Positions 1-6,782 of a DNA stretch of 10,122 bases are shown here, piece by piece. Position 1 is the first letter of the stretch. Every line of letters begins with the position of its first letter. Under the pieces are notes generated by a model. The model saw only the letters and a program-made list of their open reading frames with translations, was not told the DNA's origin and did no database searches. Made by a program: the position numbers and the translations under genes. This DNA comes from an uncultured Collinsella sp. (GTDB lineage: Bacteria > Actinomycetota > Coriobacteriia > Coriobacteriales > Coriobacteriaceae): contig CAUBTS010000074.1 of assembly GCA_958438955.1 (NCBI GenBank), forward strand, positions 1-10,122. Reading direction: 5' to 3'.

Positions 1-43
1 CGTAGGCAGGGATCTCGTCCTTATGATCTGTGCAATCGCACAT
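1..43 (-). CDS. N-terminus of an unidentified protein, cut by the left edge
   Basis: A minus-strand reading frame starts at ATG 43-41 and leaves the window after 14 codons (MCDCTDHKDEIPAY). A strong Shine-Dalgarno AAAGGAG (complement of 49-55) sits 5 bases upstream, which is the main reason to call it. The Cys-x-Cys at the start could be a metal ligand, but 14 residues are too few to assign a family. It lies downstream of guaB in the same orientation, separated by the guaB terminator and a long hairpin, so it probably has its own transcription unit or depends on read-through. Confidence 0.6.
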   Translation of the reverse strand, partial: MCDCTDHKDEIPAY

Positions 44-66
44 ATCAGCTCCTTTAATCTTAGCTG

Positions 67-185
67 GGGTCGGGCGGCTTAGCTTTATTCGCTACTGCGG
101 ACAGTCCTGCGCAAGACGAAGAGCACATTTAGTGCTCTTCTTTGCGTGCGGAACTTGTAGCGAACAAAGCTAAGCCGCCCGACCC
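67..185. repeat. Long nested inverted repeat (giant hairpin)
   Basis: Arms 67-95 and 157-185 are complementary over 29 bases with a single mismatch (A87 against C165). Nested inside is a second perfect 9-bp hairpin (118-126 with 132-140, loop ATTTA), flanked by CGCAA 110-114 pairing with TTGCG 142-146. On the minus strand this whole fold lies in the leader of the left-edge gene and ends about 11 bases before its RBS. It may be a MITE-like repeat, a bidirectional terminator or a leader regulator; the sequence alone does not decide. Confidence 0.8.
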
Positions 186-219
186 TAAGGTTGACTCGAC
201 TGATAATAGCAAATACGAC

Positions 220-254
220 AAGCGAGATGCCTGCGACTTGCGGGCATCTCGCTT
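220..254 (-). terminator. Hairpin terminator behind guaB
   Basis: Stem 220-234 pairs with 240-254 (15 bp including one G-T) around the 5-base loop 235-239. It lies about 50 bases after the guaB stop codon. The T-run after it on the minus strand is weak (GTCGTATTTG). A smaller hairpin (GGTTGA 269-274 with TCAACC 278-283) lies between it and guaB. It probably ends guaB transcription and may work in both directions. Confidence 0.65.
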
Positions 255-302
255 TATCTAAATAACGTGGTTGATACTCAACCTATATTTGCAGCTCTTA
301 TC

Positions 303-1814
303 CTATCGATAAGACACAGACTGCTGCGAATCCTTAACGACAACGTCGTGGGCGCCGCCTTCGACGATGGAGGTGGAGCTTACAAGGGTCAGGCGTGCCT
401 TTTCCTGGAGCTCGGGGATCGAGAGGGCACCGCAGTTGCACATCGTGGACTTAACCTTGTAGAGCGTGCCGCCCACGCCGTCCTTGAGGGAACCGGCATA
501 GGGAACGTAGGAGTCGACGCCCTCGACGAAGCTGAGCTTAGCGGCGCCACCCAGATCGTAGCGCTGCCAGTTGCGGGCACGAGCAGAACCCTCGCCCCAG
601 TACTCCTTCATGTACTGACCGTTCACGTTGACGCGCTCGGTCGGGCTCTCATCAAAGCGAGCGAAGTAGCGGCCCAGCATCATAAAGTCGGCACCCATGG
701 CCAGGGCGAGCGTCATGTGGTAGTCGTAGACGATACCGCCGTCGGAGCACACGGGCACGTAGACACCGGTCTCCTCGTAGTACTCGTCGCGAGCGCGGCA
801 GACGTCGATCAGCGCGGTAGCCTGGCCACGGCCGATGCCCTTGGTCTCACGGGTGATGCAGATGGAGCCGCCGCCGATACCGACCTTGATGAAGTCGGCA
901 CCGCAGTCGGCCAGGAAGCGGAAGCCCTCGGCGTCGACGACGTTGCCGGCACCGACCTTGACGTCCTCGCCGTAGTTGGCGCGAATCCACTCGATGGTGC
1001 GCTTCTGCCACTCGCTGAAGCCCTCGGAGGAGTCGATGCACAGGACATCGGCGCCGGCCTCGATGAGCAGCGGCACGCGCTCGGCATAGTCGCGGGTGTT
1101 GATACCGGCGCCGACCATGTAGCGCTTGTCGTTATCGAGCAGCTCGTTGGGGTTGGTCTTGTGGCTGTCGTAGTCCTTGCGGAAGACGATGCCCATGAGG
1201 TGATCGTTGTCGTCGACGATGGGCAGGGCGTTGAGCTTGTTGTCCCAGATGACGTCGTTGGCAACCTTGAGGCTGATGTTCTTGTCGCCCACGATAAGCT
1301 GCTCACGCGGGGTCATGAACTCGGAGACCTTCGTCTGGTGGTCATCGCGGCTGGGGCGATAGTCACGGCTGGTGACGATGCCCAGAAGCTTACCCTTGGG
1401 AGTGCCGTCGTCGGTAACCGGCATGGTGGAGTGACCGGTCTTCTCCTTGAGCTCGATGACCTGCTCCATGGTCATGTCGGGGGTCAGCGTGGAATCAGAC
1501 TGAACGAAGCCGGCCTTGTGATCCTTGACGGCCTTGACCATAGCGGCCTCGGACTCGGCGCTCTGGGAACCGTAAATAAAGGACAGGCCACCCTCGGTAG
1601 CGAGCGCGACACCCATGTCGACGCCCGAGACGGACTGCATGATGGCGGAAACCATGGGGATGTTCAGGGTGATTGCCGGCTTCTCACCGCGCTTAAAGCG
1701 GGTTAGCGGCGTCTTAAGAGAGACGTTGTTGGGGATGCACTGCGAGGACGAGTAACCAGGGACCAGCAGATACTCCGAAAACGTGTGGGACTCACCGGGA
1801 AAGAACGTAGCCAT
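303..1814 (-). CDS. guaB: IMP dehydrogenase
   Basis: Converts IMP to XMP with NAD+, the committed step of guanine nucleotide synthesis, in the cytosol. The 503-aa protein has the (beta/alpha)8 barrel interrupted by two CBS domains at about residues 102-220. The catalytic loop GIGGGSICITRETKG carries the nucleophile Cys319. The mobile flap RNWQRYDLGG supplies Arg418 and Tyr419, and Asp261 lies in the CIDSSEG segment. Length, these positions, and Lys310 and Glu431 match what I recall for Tritrichomonas foetus IMPDH, so this belongs to that bacterial subclass rather than the E. coli type. Start ATG 1814-1812 has AAGGAG four bases upstream. It is divergent from the ModE-like gene and is followed by a hairpin at 220-254. 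Confidence 0.97.
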   Translation of the reverse strand: MATFFPGESHTFSEYLLVPGYSSSQCIPNNVSLKTPLTRFKRGEKPAITLNIPMVSAIMQSVSGVDMGVALATEGGLSFIYGSQSAESEAAMVKAVKDHKAGFVQSDSTLTPDMTMEQVIELKEKTGHSTMPVTDDGTPKGKLLGIVTSRDYRPSRDDHQTKVSEFMTPREQLIVGDKNISLKVANDVIWDNKLNALPIVDDNDHLMGIVFRKDYDSHKTNPNELLDNDKRYMVGAGINTRDYAERVPLLIEAGADVLCIDSSEGFSEWQKRTIEWIRANYGEDVKVGAGNVVDAEGFRFLADCGADFIKVGIGGGSICITRETKGIGRGQATALIDVCRARDEYYEETGVYVPVCSDGGIVYDYHMTLALAMGADFMMLGRYFARFDESPTERVNVNGQYMKEYWGEGSARARNWQRYDLGGAAKLSFVEGVDSYVPYAGSLKDGVGGTLYKVKSTMCNCGALSIPELQEKARLTLVSSTSIVEGGAHDVVVKDSQQSVSYR

Positions 1815-1893
1815 GTTTCTCCTTTTTCCATGCGACCGGTCGGCTGCAGGCCTCGTAGGACCCAGCCCAACCTTGGGCGCCCAATACTGGGGA

Positions 1894-1922
1894 AGTATCT
1901 TAACGCACTTTGACTGCTACAA
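1894..1922 (-). promoter_or_regulatory. Candidate guaB promoter
   Basis: On the minus strand TTGTAG (complement of 1917-1922) and GATACT (complement of 1894-1899) are spaced by 17 bases, giving a modest sigma-70-type match and a leader of roughly 75 bases. A dyad GCCCAA-CC-TTGGGC at 1865-1878 lies in that leader and could bind a regulator. The -35 element overlaps the -10 element of the divergent promoter. Weak consensus, so tentative. Confidence 0.35.
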
Positions 1923-1923
1923 T
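1915..1923 (+). promoter_or_regulatory. Candidate extended -10 promoter of the ModE-like gene
   Basis: TGCTACAAT is an extended -10 element (TG-n-TACAAT, one base off TATAAT). No good -35 is seen, as is common for extended -10 promoters. Transcription would begin near 1930 and give a leader of about 75 bases before the start codon at 2008. It overlaps the candidate guaB -35 element on the other strand. Confidence 0.4.
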
Positions 1924-2007
1924 GCATGATTTAAGAAGAGCACACGAGGGTTTGACGCAGGCTTTGCGTTTGCCCAGCAAACACTTTAGCGGGGAGACGT
2001 GGAGCGT

Positions 2008-2352
2008 ATGGAGTACAAGACGACGGCAAAGTTGGTCATTCAAGCGTGCGACAAAGATCTGCCGGGCGTGTTTGGACACGGCTGCGTCTTGCTGCTGCAG
2101 GGTATCGCCCGCGAGCACTCGCTCAACCGCGCCGCCAAGAGCATGGGCATGGCGTATTCCAAGGCCTGGCGCATCGTGAACGAGGCCGAAGGTCAGCTGG
2201 GCTGCAAACTCATCGAGCGCGACGGCGCCCGCGGATCCACCCTCACCCCCGCCGGCGAGCGAGCCATAGCGGTCTACGAGGAGCTGCAGGCAGAGATCAA
2301 CAACGTCATCGCCACCAAAGCAAACGACCTGATCGCCAGCATCAAAGAGTAG
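2008..2352 (+). CDS. Stand-alone ModE-type winged helix-turn-helix regulator
   Basis: A 114-aa DNA-binding protein matching the N-terminal domain of ModE/LysR-like regulators: helix-turn-helix around HSLNRAAKSMGMAYSKAWRI, then the wing LIERDGARGSTLTPAGERA and a C-terminal helix that would mediate dimerisation. The molybdate-binding (MopI) half of full ModE, about 260 aa, is absent, so it cannot sense molybdate in the usual way; its ligand and targets are unknown. ATG 2008 is chosen because GGGGAG (1991-1996) is 11 bases away and GGAG is closer. The alternative GTG 1999 (117 aa) leaves only two bases after GGGGAG. It is divergent from guaB and convergent with the PLP-fold gene. GGGCTTTTT after the stop (2367-2374) may end transcription together with the inverted repeat. 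Confidence 0.8.
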   Translation: MEYKTTAKLVIQACDKDLPGVFGHGCVLLLQGIAREHSLNRAAKSMGMAYSKAWRIVNEAEGQLGCKLIERDGARGSTLTPAGERAIAVYEELQAEINNVIATKANDLIASIKE

Positions 2353-2392
2353 CCAATTTGGGACGGGGCTTTTTAGCTGGTCGGTCACCATA

Positions 2393-2470
2393 GATGATTT
2401 TTCTGGGACGGGGATTAAAAAATCATTGTGTACCTAATGATTTTTTAATCCCCGTCCCAGAAAAATCATC
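2393..2470. repeat. Perfect 35-bp inverted repeat, REP/MITE-like, bidirectional terminator
   Basis: Arms 2393-2427 and 2436-2470 are exactly complementary over 35 bases around the 8-base spacer GTGTACCT. Each arm is itself partly palindromic (ATGATTTTT at one end, AAAAATCAT at the other), so it could fold as one long stem or as two smaller hairpins. The core GGGACGGGG occurs in each arm (2405-2413, and inverted at 2450-2458) and once more outside at 2360-2368. It sits between two convergent genes. The stop codon of the minus-strand PLP-fold gene (2468-2466) lies inside the right arm. Confidence 0.9.
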
Positions 2471-3455
2471 GGAGGGCATTATCGAGGGTGGCGGCCACGA
2501 TCAAGGGGTCGTCCGTACCGGCGAAGAGGCGGATGGTGCTCCCCTGCTTGCCGCGTGGGGCCGAAAGGCGCGTCGTTGCGCCGCCGGCGGGCGATGTGCG
2601 AAACTCCCCCGGCAAAGCGTCGAACAGCTCTCCCGCGCTACGCCCGATAAGGTCGAATTCAACTGCCGGGCCAAAGCCGTGCTCGAGGATTCCCGTTGCA
2701 ACCGCATGGTCGGGATGCGAGCTCAGTCCGGGATAGCGCACGTTGCGTACCATCTCATTGGCGGCCAGATACTCGGCCAGTGCACGGGCGCGGTCGAAAT
2801 GCGCCTGCATGCGAAAAATGAGCGAGTCCAGTCCCCGCTCCAGCACAGCAGCCTCATCAGCAGTCAAATCAAGCTTGGCCAAGCCACAGCCCTCAAGCAG
2901 GGCGTGCGCGCACTCGGCAGCGGCATCCACACGATGGCGCTTAAGCTGCGAGTGCGCAACCGATACGGCAACCAACTTGCGTGAAGCATCACCGGCGCAC
3001 ACGCGGTCGAGCGCCTCGAGCGACAGCGCAGCACCCAGCCGCAGCGGACCGCAGCCAAAAGCCGACGCCACGGTGTTGTCCACAACCAGCAGCGCGCGGG
3101 CATCGCGAGCCGCGCGGCCCAGAGCGCGAAGGTCGGGCACACGCAGACCAAACCCGCCGATAGAGTTGACGAACCACCACAGATTCGGCCCCTCGGCATC
3201 AAACGAAGCATCAAAGTTCTCGGACGCGGCGGCAAACGCCTCGACGGACGGCGAACCCACCAGCGCGACATCGCAGCAATCAAAGCCGCTCGCAAACGCA
3301 TCGGCAAAGTCGTCCGCAAAGGCCACCAGGTGGTCGCCGGGGTGCACAATCCCCAATTGCGACAGCGCTGCTGGCACATGCGAGGCCGCGAGCAACCGTG
3401 CTTCACGCGCGCCGGTCCTCAAAGCGCAGGCCTCTTCTAGCTGCTGTACGCCCAT
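2466..3455 (-). CDS. Cys/Met-metabolism PLP-fold protein without the catalytic lysine
   Basis: A 329-aa protein with the fold of cystathionine gamma-synthase/beta-lyase enzymes, which normally work in transsulfuration. The PLP-binding aspartate is present in VVDNT (124-128). The C-terminal half keeps NVRYPGLSSHPDH (about 238-250) and the substrate-carboxylate arginine of TIRLFAGTDD. An ungapped match from VVDNT through PLRLGA places Arg151 where the family has its Schiff-base lysine. The SSGM phosphate loop, YGGT tyrosine and NGHSD segment are also not recognisable, and it is shorter than the usual 380-400 aa. It may be a pseudoenzyme. ATG 3455 is chosen because AAGGGA lies 9 bases upstream; the earlier GTG 3485 falls inside the preceding terminator. 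The stop is provided by the inverted repeat. Confidence 0.75.
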   Translation of the reverse strand: MGVQQLEEACALRTGAREARLLAASHVPAALSQLGIVHPGDHLVAFADDFADAFASGFDCCDVALVGSPSVEAFAAASENFDASFDAEGPNLWWFVNSIGGFGLRVPDLRALGRAARDARALLVVDNTVASAFGCGPLRLGAALSLEALDRVCAGDASRKLVAVSVAHSQLKRHRVDAAAECAHALLEGCGLAKLDLTADEAAVLERGLDSLIFRMQAHFDRARALAEYLAANEMVRNVRYPGLSSHPDHAVATGILEHGFGPAVEFDLIGRSAGELFDALPGEFRTSPAGGATTRLSAPRGKQGSTIRLFAGTDDPLIVAATLDNALR

Positions 3456-3470
3456 ACGGCACCGTCCCTT

Positions 3471-3511
3471 CAAAACAAAACCCACGATGCGGATGTTCCC
3501 CGCATCGTGGG
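3471..3511 (-). terminator. Rho-independent terminator after the sucrose hydrolase gene
   Basis: A perfect 12-bp GC-rich stem (3481-3492 with 3500-3511, 7-base loop) is followed on the minus strand by TTTTGTTTTG (3480-3471). This is a textbook intrinsic terminator 38 bases after the hydrolase stop. The next RBS (complement of 3465-3470) begins directly behind its T-run, leaving no room for a promoter between them, so it may act as an attenuator for the downstream gene. Confidence 0.9.
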
Positions 3512-3549
3512 CAACGGCTGCAGTATAGCGCCGATATGCAACGAATCGC

Positions 3550-5091
3550 CTAAATGTTGAGCGTGTGATAGTTCACACTCGCGCCCGGAGCGTCAACGGC
3601 CACGCCATAGGTCTCGGGATAGATGCGCGTCGAAAACACGAGCGCGCCATCGTTCACAAACACCTCGACCGACGAGACATCGCCGACAATGCGCACGTTA
3701 CGAACCTCGTCGACGGGCTCCCAGCGCACGGTACGACCGCAGCCGGCAGAAGCGCGACCTTTATCGGTAAATCGCATCTCAAAGCGCGCGGGTAGCTCGC
3801 CCTCAGCGGGCATAAACGCCAGTTTCAGCTCGCCATCAACGGTTGCGGTAAACGCGCCATCGGCACCGTCAACAACAACGTCAAAGCAGGTATCGCCGGC
3901 AACCTCCAACGAGCCCTCCCCCACACGCACCGAGGCATAATGGCGCTCGATCTCGCGCGCCGGCTGCTGCAGCACTACGCCGCCGTCACCGGCTGTAAGC
4001 TCACGCGGCACCGTCATGCAGTGCTGCCAGCCGCACACCACAGTGGGATCGTTGCCATAGGTCGGCTCATCGGGCATGCCCATCCAGCCGATCAGAATGT
4101 GGCGACCGTCCTCGGCCGTGAACTCCTGCGGAGCATAGAAGTCAAAACCGGCGTCCCACAGGCGGAACTCGCCCAGCTCATAGGTACCGTCACCACCGGT
4201 AATGTCGCCCGTTACAGGCATGTAGCCAGCAGCGTATACGTTGCCGCGGTCCCAACGACCGCCCTCGAGCCCCTGAGGAGAGAAGGACAGCCACTTCATC
4301 GGCACACCATCATCGGCCTCAAGCTCAAGGTATCCCGGGCACTCCCACATAAAGCCAAAACGCTTGGGCGTAGACACACGGCTCTCGAGCTCCCAGTTCA
4401 GCATATCCGCCGAACCGTACACCAGGATCTCACCCACATCGCGCCCGGCACCCTCGCCGTGCATGGCGCAAAATCGACTATCGACATGCGGACCATCCAC
4501 GCGACGACGCGCGCCCAGCACCATATGGTAACGCCCATCGTCATCGCGCCACACCTTGGGATCGCGCACGTGGCAGGTCAAATCCTCGGGATAATCCTCG
4601 GACGCCAGCACCACACGCTTTTGGCTGAACTCCCGACCGGCAAGGCCATCAACGCTCTCGACATAAACGGTATCGGCACGACGGCCGGTATTGACGTAGT
4701 CGTACGTACCGTCCGCATCGGAAAGCTTCACGTTGCCTGTGTACAGCACGCGAATGCGGCCGTCTTCGGCAAGCGCGGAGCCCGAATACACGCCGTGACA
4801 ATCGAACGGCTCGTCGGGCAGCAGCGGGGCGCCAACGTAGTCCCACGTCATAAGGTCACGGCTCGTCGCATGGCCCCACATCTTGACGCCGCCGTTCACA
4901 TCAAACGGGGCATACTGAAAGTACGCGTGAAATACGCCATCTGCCTGGCAAAGACCGTTGGGGTCGTTGAGCCAGCCCGCCGGCGGCATAATATGAAAGC
5001 GCTGACCATACGCGCCATGACCGCACTCAGAGGCGGCGGCGTCAACAGCGGCGACCAGCTGTGCAAGATCGCGCCCAAGGGCATTAGACAT
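3550..5091 (-). CDS. scrB: Sucrose-6-phosphate hydrolase (GH32 beta-fructosidase)
   Basis: Cytosolic enzyme that splits PTS-imported sucrose-6-phosphate into glucose-6-phosphate and fructose. The 513-aa protein shows the three GH32 acidic motifs of the five-bladed propeller: WLNDPNG with nucleophile Asp43, RDP with transition-state stabiliser Asp177, and WECPG with acid/base Glu250. A C-terminal beta-sandwich follows from about residue 370. There is no signal peptide, which agrees with an intracellular phospho-sugar substrate. Start ATG 5091 has AGGA 7 bases upstream. It follows the permease gene by 107 bases and probably shares its transcript; a terminator follows at 3511-3471. No fructokinase gene is in the window. 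Invertase or fructan hydrolase activity cannot be excluded from motifs alone. Confidence 0.93.
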   Translation of the reverse strand: MSNALGRDLAQLVAAVDAAASECGHGAYGQRFHIMPPAGWLNDPNGLCQADGVFHAYFQYAPFDVNGGVKMWGHATSRDLMTWDYVGAPLLPDEPFDCHGVYSGSALAEDGRIRVLYTGNVKLSDADGTYDYVNTGRRADTVYVESVDGLAGREFSQKRVVLASEDYPEDLTCHVRDPKVWRDDDGRYHMVLGARRRVDGPHVDSRFCAMHGEGAGRDVGEILVYGSADMLNWELESRVSTPKRFGFMWECPGYLELEADDGVPMKWLSFSPQGLEGGRWDRGNVYAAGYMPVTGDITGGDGTYELGEFRLWDAGFDFYAPQEFTAEDGRHILIGWMGMPDEPTYGNDPTVVCGWQHCMTVPRELTAGDGGVVLQQPAREIERHYASVRVGEGSLEVAGDTCFDVVVDGADGAFTATVDGELKLAFMPAEGELPARFEMRFTDKGRASAGCGRTVRWEPVDEVRNVRIVGDVSSVEVFVNDGALVFSTRIYPETYGVAVDAPGASVNYHTLNI

Positions 5092-5146
5092 ATCAAAGTC
5101 CTAACGGATCGAAAGTTACAAGGCGCCAGAGATCGACACCAGATAC

Positions 5147-5184
5147 GGGAAACGCCCGCGAGCATACAACCCGCGGGCATTCCC
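5147..5184 (-). other. Intercistronic hairpin between permease and hydrolase genes
   Basis: GGGAA 5147-5151 and GCCCGCG 5154-5160 pair with CGCGGGC 5172-5178 and TTCCC 5180-5184, with short mismatches between the two stem parts. No T-run follows on the minus strand, so it is more likely an mRNA-stability or partial-termination element that sets permease and hydrolase levels separately than a full terminator. Confidence 0.55.
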
Positions 5185-5198
5185 CCAATCAAAAGCTC

Positions 5199-6599
5199 TT
5201 AGGCCTGCTCGGAAGCCTTGGGCTCGTCCTTGTACAGGACAAACGAGACGCCAAAGGAAACCAGCGCGGCGACCGCAAACATGATCGCGTACTGCACGGG
5301 TTGGGCCAGGCACAGCAGGATACCGAAGATACCGGTAACGCCCGTGCCGGAAGCAGCAAGCGAGGTGAGCGCGCAGACCAGGGCACCGCAACCGCCGCCG
5401 ATGCAGCCGGCGATGAAGGGCTTAAAGAAACGCAGATTCACGCCGAAGATGGCAGGCTCGGTAATGCCCATAAAGGCGGACAGAGCCGAAGGAAGCGCCA
5501 GGCCCTTAATCTTGGCATCGCGAGTCTTAAAGGCAACGGCGAGCGCAGCGCCACCCTGGGCGATGTTGGCGGCACTGGCGATGGGCAGCCAATAGGTCAC
5601 GCCATACTGGGCGAGCTGGCCCAGGTCGATGGCGGTGTACATCTGGTGGATACCGGTAACGACCGTGGGGGCATAGAACAGGCCGACGATAAAGGAACCG
5701 ATGCCGAAGGGCAGGGTCAGCAGGGCCTGGATCAGACCGAGGATGGCGTTCTCGGCCCACACGAAGATGGGGCCGACGGCAACGAGCGTCACAAGCACGG
5801 TCACGAACACTGAGACGAGCGGGGTCACAAAGAGGTCGAACATCTCGGGAACGATCTTGTGCAGGCGCTTCTCGAGGAAGGCCAGAATGGCGCAGGCGAT
5901 AACGATGGGGATCACATGGCCCTGATAGCCGACCCACTCAAAGCTGTACACGCCGGGAATGACGGTGACCATGGCCTGCACGCCCTCGGAGGCAACCGTG
6001 TAGGCGCTCTGCAGCGAGGAGTTGATGAACGCACCGCCGACGACGGCACCCAGGTACGGGTTGGCGCCAAAGGCCTTAGCCGCGGAGTAGCCGATTAGGA
6101 TCTGCAGAATGCCAAAGGACGTTCCCGAGACCAGGTCGGCGATCTTATAAATAAAGTTATTGGTGTCGAGCGCGATAAAGCCGTTGGAGGCCATAAAGTT
6201 GAGGGCACTCATAATGCCCAGCAGCAGGCCCGAAGCCACGATGGCGGGGATGATGGGGACAAAGACATCGCCGAGCACCTTAATGGCACGCATAAAGATG
6301 TTCTGCTGCTGCGCCGCGGCCTCCTTGACCTCGGCCTTGGTGGCAGCCTCGACGCCGCTGAGCGCAATGAACTCGTCGTAGACCTTATTGACGGTGCCAG
6401 TGCCAAAAATAATCTGGAGCTGGCCCTGGGCCTCAAAGACGCCCTTAGCGCCGTCGATATTCTCGAGGGCCTCCTTGTCAACCTTGGCGTTATCGGCAAT
6501 CACCAGGCGCAGACGCGTGGCGCAGTGTGCGGCCGAAACAACGTTGTCGGCGCCACCGATGTTGTCGAGCACCTCTTGGGCTGATTTGCGGTAGTCCAT
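5199..6599 (-). CDS. scrA: PTS sucrose-specific permease, EIIBC
   Basis: Membrane permease of the glucose/sucrose PTS family that carries sucrose in and phosphorylates it to sucrose-6-phosphate. In the 466-aa form, the EIIB domain (about 3-80) has its phosphorylated Cys26 in HCATRLRL. The EIIC domain (about 105-460) holds some ten hydrophobic helices and the GITEPAIFGVNLRF motif (from about 378) typical of sucrose, trehalose and beta-glucoside permeases. No EIIA domain is attached, so a separate glucose-type EIIA must supply phosphate. ATG 6599 is chosen because the IIB domain begins there (MDYRKSAQEVLDNIGG) behind AAAGGGAAG. The longer in-frame start at 6686 would run through an operator. 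Sucrose specificity is inferred from the GH32 neighbour; trehalose or a related sugar is the alternative. Confidence 0.9.
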   Translation of the reverse strand: MDYRKSAQEVLDNIGGADNVVSAAHCATRLRLVIADNAKVDKEALENIDGAKGVFEAQGQLQIIFGTGTVNKVYDEFIALSGVEAATKAEVKEAAAQQQNIFMRAIKVLGDVFVPIIPAIVASGLLLGIMSALNFMASNGFIALDTNNFIYKIADLVSGTSFGILQILIGYSAAKAFGANPYLGAVVGGAFINSSLQSAYTVASEGVQAMVTVIPGVYSFEWVGYQGHVIPIVIACAILAFLEKRLHKIVPEMFDLFVTPLVSVFVTVLVTLVAVGPIFVWAENAILGLIQALLTLPFGIGSFIVGLFYAPTVVTGIHQMYTAIDLGQLAQYGVTYWLPIASAANIAQGGAALAVAFKTRDAKIKGLALPSALSAFMGITEPAIFGVNLRFFKPFIAGCIGGGCGALVCALTSLAASGTGVTGIFGILLCLAQPVQYAIMFAVAALVSFGVSFVLYKDEPKASEQA

Positions 6600-6655
6600 G
6601 ACTTCCCTTTCCTCCAACGGGCGCATGTGCACCCGGCCATCTTTGACACTTAAAC

Positions 6656-6669
6656 TGTAATCGTTTTCA
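6656..6669. promoter_or_regulatory. LacI-type operator, permease-proximal
   Basis: On the minus strand this reads TGAAAACGATTACA, an imperfect palindrome centred on CG as bound by LacI/CcpA-type regulators (it also fits the cre consensus). It lies 57 bases upstream of the permease start. With its twin, 26 bp away centre to centre, it is the likely binding place of the LacI-family protein encoded upstream. Confidence 0.8.
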
Positions 6670-6681
6670 GTTTCATATGAC

Positions 6682-6695
6682 TGCAATCGTTTTCA
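6682..6695. promoter_or_regulatory. LacI-type operator, distal copy
   Basis: Minus-strand TGAAAACGATTGCA, differing from the proximal copy at one base. A candidate -10 (TATATG, complement of 6694-6699) overlaps its edge, so a bound repressor would block transcription start. The matching -35 is poor, so the promoter itself is not firmly placed. Confidence 0.8.
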
Positions 6696-6782
6696 TATAA
6701 CGGTGAACGGTAGGAAAAAGCCGGCGAATGGTAGTTTTGAGACAAACATAAGGGCTCAGAGGCAGGCAGACGTGCCCAAAGC

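Noticed and set aside
267..1706. 479-codon open frame on the plus strand
   Set aside because: It is antisense to guaB, its translation is a low-complexity Val/Ala/Gly/Asp-rich string without a family, and the opposite strand carries an unmistakable enzyme.
2394..2984. 196-codon plus-strand frame beginning in the inverted repeat
   Set aside because: Its N-terminus is translated palindrome and the rest is antisense to the PLP-fold gene; no RBS.
3456..3485. Upstream GTG start (3485) for the PLP-fold gene
   Set aside because: It would place the start inside the terminator stem and T-run; ATG 3455 has a good RBS at proper spacing.
3940..5202. 420-codon open frame on the plus strand
   Set aside because: Antisense shadow of the GH32 hydrolase, which has all its catalytic motifs; the plus-strand product resembles no family.
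6600..6686. Longer N-terminus of the sucrose permease
   Set aside because: It would run through a LacI operator and lies outside the EIIB domain; ATG 6599 has an RBS and matches family starts.
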